DNA of 6,985 bases from an uncultured Paracoccaceae bacterium (GTDB taxonomy: Bacteria; Pseudomonadota; Alphaproteobacteria; Rhodobacterales; Rhodobacteraceae). The stretch covers positions 1 through 6,985 of the forward strand of contig CALFYQ010000031.1 in NCBI GenBank assembly GCA_937952085.1, given 5' to 3'. A program made the translations under genes and the position numbers. Below, piece by piece: positions 1 to 4,178 of the stretch. The notes below the pieces were generated by a model. That model was not told the DNA's origin, made no database searches, and saw only the letters and a program-made list of their open reading frames with translations. How positions within the stretch are numbered: the first letter of the stretch is position 1; each line of letters opens with the position of its first letter.

Positions 1-1014
1 GGCGCCTTCATCGCCGGCGTCCTCCTCGCCGGCACCGAGTTCCGCCATCAGCTCGAAAGCGACATCGAGCCCTTTCGCGCGCTCTTCCTGGGGCTTTTCT
101 TCGTCGGCGTCGGCATGGCGGTGGACTGGGCGGCGGCGGCGGAATTCTGGGCCCCGGTGGTCTTTGGCGCGCTCGCCCTATTCGCGCTGAAGGGGGCGGT
201 GCTCTTCGGCCTCTCCCGCGCCGCCGGCTCGACGCACGAGGACGCGCTCCGCATCGCCGCGGCGCTCGGCCAGGCCGGGGAGTTCGGCTTCGTCGTCTTC
301 GCCCTCGCCCGCGGCGACGGGCTGATCTCGCTGACCGAGGAAAGCGCGCTCACCGTCGCCGTCGCGCTCTCGATGGCGCTGACGCCGCTCGCCCTGCCGC
401 TCGCGGACCGGGACATCGCGCGCCGCGCCCGCGCTCGCGGCGGCGAGGAGGAGTTCGACCGGAACCCGGTGCGCCGCCCCTCCCGCGTCATCGTCGCCGG
501 GTTCGGCCGGTTCGGCCAGGTCGTGGCGCGGATCATGCGGATGCGCGGCCATACCGTGACGCTGATCGACAACTCGCCCCGGCGCATCCGCCTCGCGCGC
601 ACCTTCGGCTCCGAGGTCTTCTACGGCGACGCCACCAAGCCCGACGTGATGCGCGCCGCCGGCGTCGAGGAGGCCGAGGCGATCTTCTACTGCATCAACG
701 ACCGTGAGGGCGCGACGCAGGCGGTGGAGAAGCTGAAGCAGCGCTGGCCGCACCTCACCCTCTTCGCCGCCGCCTACGACCGGTTCCAGGATCTCGAACT
801 TCGCGCCGCCGGGGCGGACCACGTGATCCGCGAGACGAAGGAGAGCGCCATCCGCCTCGCCTCCGATGCGCTCCGCGTGCTCGGCGACGGCGAGGCGATC
901 GAGGAGGTGGTGGAGGAATTCCGCCGCCGCGACGATGAGCTTCTGCGCCTCCAGGCCGAGCATGGCATGGAGAAGGGCGCGGAAGAGATGCGCAAGCGCT
1001 ACGAAGTCACCTGA
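1..1014 (+). CDS. KefB/KefC-type monovalent cation:proton antiporter (CPA2 family), 5'-truncated by the window edge
   Basis: Inner-membrane potassium (or sodium)/proton antiporter of the CPA2 family with a cytoplasmic regulatory nucleotide-binding domain. Translation is open from base 1 in frame 1, giving 337 visible residues; the start and roughly the first half of the transporter lie left of the window. Residues 1-135 hold the last membrane helices, with family-like stretches GAFIAGVLLAGTEFRH, LGLFFVGVGM and GQAGEFGFVVF (90-100). A charged linker (137-160) leads into an RCK/TrkA-N Rossmann domain: glycine motif GFGRFG at 167-172, the acidic residue ending beta-2 at D190, and YGDAT at 208-212. 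The tail (299-337) is a charged helix. Family knowledge says such proteins exchange K+ for H+ and can be gated by nucleotide or, in true KefB/C, glutathione adducts; the ligand cannot be told from this fragment. The ATG at 115 is internal, not the start. The stop codon directly abuts the stop of the convergent gene. Confidence 0.93.
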   Translation, partial: GAFIAGVLLAGTEFRHQLESDIEPFRALFLGLFFVGVGMAVDWAAAAEFWAPVVFGALALFALKGAVLFGLSRAAGSTHEDALRIAAALGQAGEFGFVVFALARGDGLISLTEESALTVAVALSMALTPLALPLADRDIARRARARGGEEEFDRNPVRRPSRVIVAGFGRFGQVVARIMRMRGHTVTLIDNSPRRIRLARTFGSEVFYGDATKPDVMRAAGVEEAEAIFYCINDREGATQAVEKLKQRWPHLTLFAAAYDRFQDLELRAAGADHVIRETKESAIRLASDALRVLGDGEAIEEVVEEFRRRDDELLRLQAEHGMEKGAEEMRKRYEVT

Positions 1015-1773
1015 TCAGTCGGTGAGCCGGGTCGCCACGCGGTATTCCTCGATTTCCTCCGGCAGGAGGTAATAGACCTCCGCCGCCGGTGTGCGGAGCG
1101 CGAAGGCGTGGACGCCGGGGTCCACCCCCATCTCCCGCGTGAAGGCGATGATCTCGCCCTGGAGCCGCTGCACCTCCGCCACCGCCGTTCGGGTGGTGAT
1201 CATCGTGACGTCTATCAGAACGCTCTGGTGCATGCCGATGAATGCGCCGCGGGAGACGATCCGCTCCGTTCCGCCGAAGAGCACGGTCGGGCAGGCGGAG
1301 ACGCAGGCTTCCCCCTCGGCGACGAGCGCGGCGAGCCCGGCCGCCCGCACCGCGCGCCCGATCTCCAGCGCCTCGCCGAGGACGCCGCCGGGCGAATGGA
1401 GCATCACCGCCTGATAGGGCGCGTCGGTCAGCGCCGCCGCGAAGCGGGCGGCGTCCCCCGGCGCGATCGGGCCGGAGAGGCGGAGCACGGTCTCGAAGCC
1501 GCCGGCCGCGCGGGTTTCGAAGACGAGGCCCTCACCTTCGGGGAAGGCGGTCATGCCGGGCGGCGGCGCGGGGGCGCCTTCGGGCCGCCAGGGCCGGCGC
1601 TGGTCCCCGGGTTCGAGCGGGGCGGCGCGGCCGGGCGCGCCGGAGCCGAATTCGAGCGACGAGATGTCGAGCCAGACCATCGCGCCCGCCAGCGCGACCT
1701 CAAGCCCGAGAAGAACGGCGAGGACGTTGCGCGCCGTCAGCCCGCGCCGGGCCGGCGAGGCGGCCCCGCTCAC
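1015..1773 (-). CDS. Membrane-anchored periplasmic ClpP/crotonase-fold protein, putative serine protease (COG3904-like)
   Basis: 252 residues. One hydrophobic segment near the N-terminus (about 16-37, after a basic start) should act as a signal anchor and place the rest in the periplasm. A Pro/Gly-rich linker (45-80) precedes a domain with ClpP/SppA-like hallmarks: SPGG at 127-130 (oxyanion-type loop), CVSACPTVLFGG at 157-168 with Ser159 in the position expected for the nucleophile, and GMHQ at 180-183 with His182 as probable base. I could not assign the third catalytic residue. These motifs resemble the predicted periplasmic proteins of COG3904; substrate and biological role are unknown. The start is GTG at 1773, whose bases form GTGA with the stop of the upstream gene. 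No strong Shine-Dalgarno precedes it, so translation is probably coupled. The two cysteines flanking Ser159 are notable in a periplasmic protein and might form a disulfide. It could be a non-proteolytic crotonase-fold binding protein, but the Ser/His pair argues for activity. Confidence 0.85.
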   Translation of the reverse strand: MSGAASPARRGLTARNVLAVLLGLEVALAGAMVWLDISSLEFGSGAPGRAAPLEPGDQRRPWRPEGAPAPPPGMTAFPEGEGLVFETRAAGGFETVLRLSGPIAPGDAARFAAALTDAPYQAVMLHSPGGVLGEALEIGRAVRAAGLAALVAEGEACVSACPTVLFGGTERIVSRGAFIGMHQSVLIDVTMITTRTAVAEVQRLQGEIIAFTREMGVDPGVHAFALRTPAAEVYYLLPEEIEEYRVATRLTD

Positions 1774-3032
1774 GTCTCGTCGACGCTGCGAAGGTTCGGC
1801 CGGGGCGCCGGCCGCGCCTCGCCGCCGCCCCGCGCCTCGATCCGCTTCGCCGCGGCGAGCGCGGCTTCGAGATCGGCGAGGGTAAGCGTCTCTTCCGGCC
1901 GCCGGCCGCGCTCGCCCCGCCGCGCCGCGCCTTCGGCCGCCATCAGGATCAGCACCAGCACGCCCGGCAGGAGGTCGATGGCGATGGCGCCGGCCCAGGA
2001 GGGCGCGAAATTGCCGGCGTAGCGGATCACCGCGTCGGCGGTGGAGATCGGCGTATAGGTCGTCTCCCGCGGCGGCGGCAGCGCCAGCACCTCGCGCGCG
2101 GCCGCCGAGAGCGTGGCGGCGCGCCGGTCCAGCGCCTCGAGGAAGGAGCGCATGGTGGCCGATTGCGCGTCCCGCGTCGCGGCGTCCCGCCCGTCAAGCT
2201 CGGGCAGCACGACGGAGGCGCGCAGGTCCTCCGAGGCGCGGGCGACGAGCGGCGCCACCGAAAGCTGCCGCAGCGTCGCGATGGTGCCTGCAAGCCGGAC
2301 CGACCGCTCCGCGAAGGCGACCGAGCGCGCCTCGACCGGCCCCTGGTCGGCGATCAGCGCGCGCATCGCCGAAAGCGTCTCGTTGCCGGTCTCGAAGGCC
2401 TCGGCGATGGGCCGCTCCTGCGCCGCGATCTGCGCCTCCAGCGCGGAAAGCTCCACCGCCTTCTGGCTGAGAAGCCGATAGACCGCGCCCTGCCCGCCAA
2501 CGCCGGAAAGCTCCCCGGCGCGTTCGAGCTCGGACAGGTCCTCGAAGCTCTCGCGCGCCCGGGCCACGTCACGGGCGAGGGACTGCGCCGCGACCGCGTT
2601 GCCATGCGCGCTTTCGAGGGCGGCCTGATAGTCCTGCACCGTCCGCGCCAGGTGCTGCTCCACCGCCGCCGAGCCGGCCAGCGCCGCGGCGTTCAGCCAG
2701 GATGACATCGCGACGATGGCGGCGCAGCCGAGCCCCATCGCGCCGAGGAGGCCGAGCCGCGCCCGGCCCCCCGTCACCGCCGGCAGGAGGCGGAGAAGAT
2801 AGCTCCAGAAGATGAAGATGCCGACCGAGACGGCCAGCGAATAGGCCACCGCCGCGAAGAAGGAGAGCGCGCCCGTCTTCTCCAGAAGGCCGGAGACGCC
2901 GAGATAGGTGTAGACGCCCGAGGCCGCCGCTAGCACGCCGAGGCCAAGCGGCGTGACGCCGTCAAGCCAGACGAGATGGCTGCGGATCGCCCGCGCCTCG
3001 CCGCGCCCGGCGGTCTCCTCGGTCTCGCTCAA
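1770..3032 (-). CDS. Four-helix membrane protein with long periplasmic coiled-coil loop, unknown function
   Basis: I do not recognise the family. With the TTG start at 3032 it has 420 residues: a short acidic N-terminus, membrane helices at about 26-46, 56-80 and 93-118, a hydrophilic Ala/Glu/Arg-rich stretch (121-345), a fourth helix (346-366), and a basic-acidic cytoplasmic tail ending NLRSVDET. The loop has heptad-like helical stretches (121-172, 185-260, 286-315), a small Gly patch (GVGGQG, 177-182) and a Pro-rich end (318-328). With the N-terminus inside, four helices put both ends in the cytoplasm and the loop in the periplasm. TTG was chosen because GGAGGAG lies 8 bases upstream; the open frame runs on to 3446 but would then cover the rpsD promoter and run antisense to rpsD. 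Its last bases overlap the start of the ClpP-fold gene (GTGA), so the two are almost certainly one operon, and the loop may be a partner, scaffold or substrate for that protein. That link is inference. Confidence 0.8.
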   Translation of the reverse strand: MSETEETAGRGEARAIRSHLVWLDGVTPLGLGVLAAASGVYTYLGVSGLLEKTGALSFFAAVAYSLAVSVGIFIFWSYLLRLLPAVTGGRARLGLLGAMGLGCAAIVAMSSWLNAAALAGSAAVEQHLARTVQDYQAALESAHGNAVAAQSLARDVARARESFEDLSELERAGELSGVGGQGAVYRLLSQKAVELSALEAQIAAQERPIAEAFETGNETLSAMRALIADQGPVEARSVAFAERSVRLAGTIATLRQLSVAPLVARASEDLRASVVLPELDGRDAATRDAQSATMRSFLEALDRRAATLSAAAREVLALPPPRETTYTPISTADAVIRYAGNFAPSWAGAIAIDLLPGVLVLILMAAEGAARRGERGRRPEETLTLADLEAALAAAKRIEARGGGEARPAPRPNLRSVDET

Positions 3033-3040
3033 ATCGCGCG

Positions 3041-3047
3041 CTCCTCC
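3041..3047 (-). promoter_or_regulatory. Shine-Dalgarno GGAGGAG deciding the TTG start at 3032
   Basis: On the minus strand GGAGGAG is followed by 8 bases (CGCGCGAT) and then TTG AGC GAG. This is the only strong ribosome-binding site near the N-terminal end of the conserved-looking membrane protein, and no in-frame ATG or GTG is found between it and the first membrane helix. An out-of-frame ATG at 3052 opens a seven-codon frame (MAEERAI) that covers the Shine-Dalgarno and ends in a TGA overlapping the TTG. Confidence 0.65.
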
Positions 3048-3104
3048 GCCATCCCGGGCGAGATGGGCGTCGATCGAGGCGAAACAAGGGCGGGCCCTCC
3101 GTGA

Positions 3105-3133
3105 TTGACAGGACCGGCCCGGCGCTCTAGGAG
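3105..3133 (+). promoter_or_regulatory. Sigma70-like promoter for rpsD (TTGACA, 17-base spacer, TAGGAG)
   Basis: A perfect -35 hexamer TTGACA at 3105-3110 is followed, 17 bases later, by TAGGAG at 3128-3133, which keeps T1, A2 and A5 of the TATAAT consensus. Strong -35 with degenerate -10 is common at housekeeping promoters of alphaproteobacteria. Transcription would begin near 3140, leaving a leader of about 140 bases before rpsD. No convincing promoter was found for the divergent unit; TTGTTT on the minus strand at about 3081-3086 is too weak to call. Confidence 0.6.
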
Positions 3134-3147
3134 GCGCGCCCATGCCG

Positions 3148-3238
3148 CCGCCCGTTGGGGCGGGGGTTCGTTTGGCGTTCCGCGGCCGCCGCAAGGCGGG
3201 CCCTGTCGTCCGGGAGAGCCCCGGAAGAGGAGGACGCC
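3148..3238 (+). promoter_or_regulatory. Structured 5' leader of rpsD: hairpin plus predicted three-way junction
   Basis: Four helices can be drawn by hand. Hairpin P0 pairs CCGCCC (3148-3153) with GGGCGG (3158-3163) around GTTG. P1 pairs GGCGTTCC (3174-3181) with GGACGCC (3232-3238), one T bulged. Inside P1, P2 pairs CCGCC (3186-3190) with GGCGG (3195-3199) around a GCAA (GNRA) tetraloop, extendable by GG/CC (3184-3185 with 3201-3202) past one bulged G. P3 pairs TCCGGG (3209-3214) with CCCGGA (3220-3225) around AGAGC. A purine-rich strand (3226-3233) joins P3 to P1 and overlaps P1's 3' side. S4 represses its own mRNA in enterobacteria and Bacillus through structured leaders, so a role in S4 feedback is a reasonable guess. 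I recognise no named riboswitch here. GC-rich DNA forms stems easily, so the fold is a hypothesis. Confidence 0.4.
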
Positions 3239-3282
3239 GGGATGGATGCGGCCTTTCCGCCGCGAATGAGGATGTTGGACGA

Positions 3283-3903
3283 ATGACGAAGCGCACGTCT
3301 GCAAAGCACAAGATCGACCGCCGCATGGGCGAAAACATCTGGGGGCGCCCGAAGTCCCCGGTGAACAAGCGCGAATACGGCCCCGGCCAGCACGGCCAGC
3401 GCCGCAAGGGCAAGACCTCCGACTTCGGCCTGCAGCTCCGCGCCAAGCAGAAGCTGAAGGGCTATTACGGCGACCTGACCGAAAAGCAGTTCCGCAAGAT
3501 CTTCGCCGAGGCGGCGCGCGTGAAGGGCGACACCGGCGAGAACCTGATCGGGCTGCTCGAATCGCGGCTCGACGCGCTCGTCTACCGCGCCAAGTTCACC
3601 TCCACGATCTTCGCCGCGCGGCAGTTCGTGAACCACGGCCATGTCATGGTGAACGGCCGCCGGGTGAACATCCCCTCCTACCGCCTCGCCCCGGGCGACG
3701 TGGTCGAGGTGCGGGAGAAGTCCCGCCAGATGGTCGCGCTGCTCGAGGCCGTGCAGCTCACCGAGCGCGACGTGCCGGAATACGTCCAGGCCGACCACTC
3801 GAAGATGAACGCCACCTTCGTGCGGCGCCCGGCCCTCTCCGACGTGCCCTACGCCGTCGCGATGGAGCCGAACCTCGTCGTCGAGTACTACGCGAAGAAC
3901 TGA
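3283..3903 (+). CDS. rpsD: 30S ribosomal protein S4
   Basis: Primary 16S rRNA-binding protein that starts assembly of the 30S body and helps set decoding fidelity. 206 residues, the usual alphaproteobacterial length. The N-terminal region (1-50) has the basic, Gly-rich character of this lineage (MGENIWGRPKSPVNKREYGP, GQHGQRRKGK) and no zinc-type cysteines. The helical domain includes LRAKQKLKGYYGDLTEKQFR (52-71). The S4 RNA-binding domain begins at about residue 93 (SRLDALVYRAKF) and includes the signature around VNHGHVMVNGRRVNIPSYRL (116-135) and GDVVEVREKSR (138-148). The C-terminus MEPNLVVEYYAKN is diagnostic. ATG 3283 is chosen because it gives the family N-terminus; the frame is open upstream to 3142 but that extension lies in the leader. 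GAGG at 3268-3271 is a modest ribosome-binding site with a longish 11-base gap. The gene is monocistronic here, with its own promoter and terminator, unlike the alpha operon of enterobacteria. Confidence 0.98.
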   Translation: MTKRTSAKHKIDRRMGENIWGRPKSPVNKREYGPGQHGQRRKGKTSDFGLQLRAKQKLKGYYGDLTEKQFRKIFAEAARVKGDTGENLIGLLESRLDALVYRAKFTSTIFAARQFVNHGHVMVNGRRVNIPSYRLAPGDVVEVREKSRQMVALLEAVQLTERDVPEYVQADHSKMNATFVRRPALSDVPYAVAMEPNLVVEYYAKN

Positions 3904-3941
3904 TCCGGCCGCCCGCGCCGCGGGCCGCCCGAGCGCCTTGG

Positions 3942-3976
3942 AATCCGGCGCGCGACCCCTCGCGCGCCGGATTTTT
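3942..3976 (+). terminator. Intrinsic terminator of rpsD
   Basis: A perfect 13-base-pair stem pairs AATCCGGCGCGCG (3942-3954) with CGCGCGCCGGATT (3961-3973) around the loop ACCCCT, and the descending arm runs into TTTTT (3972-3976). It begins 38 bases after the rpsD stop codon. On the opposite strand the stem is followed by only two T residues, so it should act mainly on plus-strand transcripts. Confidence 0.92.
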
Positions 3977-4145
3977 CACGCCGGCGTCACGCCCGGCGCC
4001 GGTACTTGGCTCAGGGTGGCGAATCCGCCCTTTCAGGCTGGGGATTTTCACATGGCCGGCACGTAGCGCGTCGGCGCCGATGGCGGGGATTTGGCCTCGC
4101 TCCGGCGTCTTGAGACAGGCGCGCGACGCAGTCCGGAGAGACTTG
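3977..4145. other. Intergenic spacer between rpsD terminator and RTX gene, no gene seen
   Basis: No convincing coding frame: the plus-strand frame opening at 4080 runs antisense into the RTX gene and has no family-like sequence. Two inverted repeats are visible. CGCCGG (3979-3984) can pair with CCGGCG (3993-3998). A larger element at 4100-4138 pairs CTCCG with CGGAG at its ends and GCGTC (4105-4109) with GACGC (4125-4129) inside. Neither has a T-run that would make it a clear terminator. Confidence 0.5.
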
Positions 4146-4171
4146 CGGCCTCCGGCTCCGGCCGGGGGCCG
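4146..4171 (-). terminator. Stem-loop just after the RTX gene stop, possible 3'-end hairpin
   Basis: Two stacked helices form one hairpin: CGGCC (4146-4150) with GGCCG (4167-4171), then CCGGC (4152-4156) with GCCGG (4161-4165) around a four-base loop, separated by a single mismatch. It starts 7 bases after the stop codon on the minus strand. No T-tract follows on that strand, so it may be a 3'-end stabilising hairpin or a weak terminator rather than a classical one. Confidence 0.4.
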
Positions 4172-4178
4172 ATTTCGT

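Noticed and set aside
1108..2705. Long plus-strand open frames across the two leftward genes
   Set aside because: They are antisense shadows in GC-rich DNA, extremely Arg/Pro/Ala-rich and without family-like motifs, while the minus-strand frames have membrane helices, catalytic motifs and coupled start/stop codons.
3174..3240. Possible glycine riboswitch in the rpsD leader, because of GGGAGAG-like and CGGAAGAGG-like strings
   Set aside because: The conserved glycine aptamer core is not present in the right order, and the downstream gene has no link to glycine metabolism.
3142..3282. In-frame ATG at 3142 as the rpsD start
   Set aside because: Known S4 proteins begin MTKRTSAKHK in this lineage as I remember them; the extra 47 codons fall in the structured leader just after the promoter.
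3033..3446. Upstream extension of the leftward membrane protein frame
   Set aside because: It would run antisense through the rpsD start and promoter; the extra residues are Arg/Pro-rich and low complexity, and a good Shine-Dalgarno supports the TTG at 3032.
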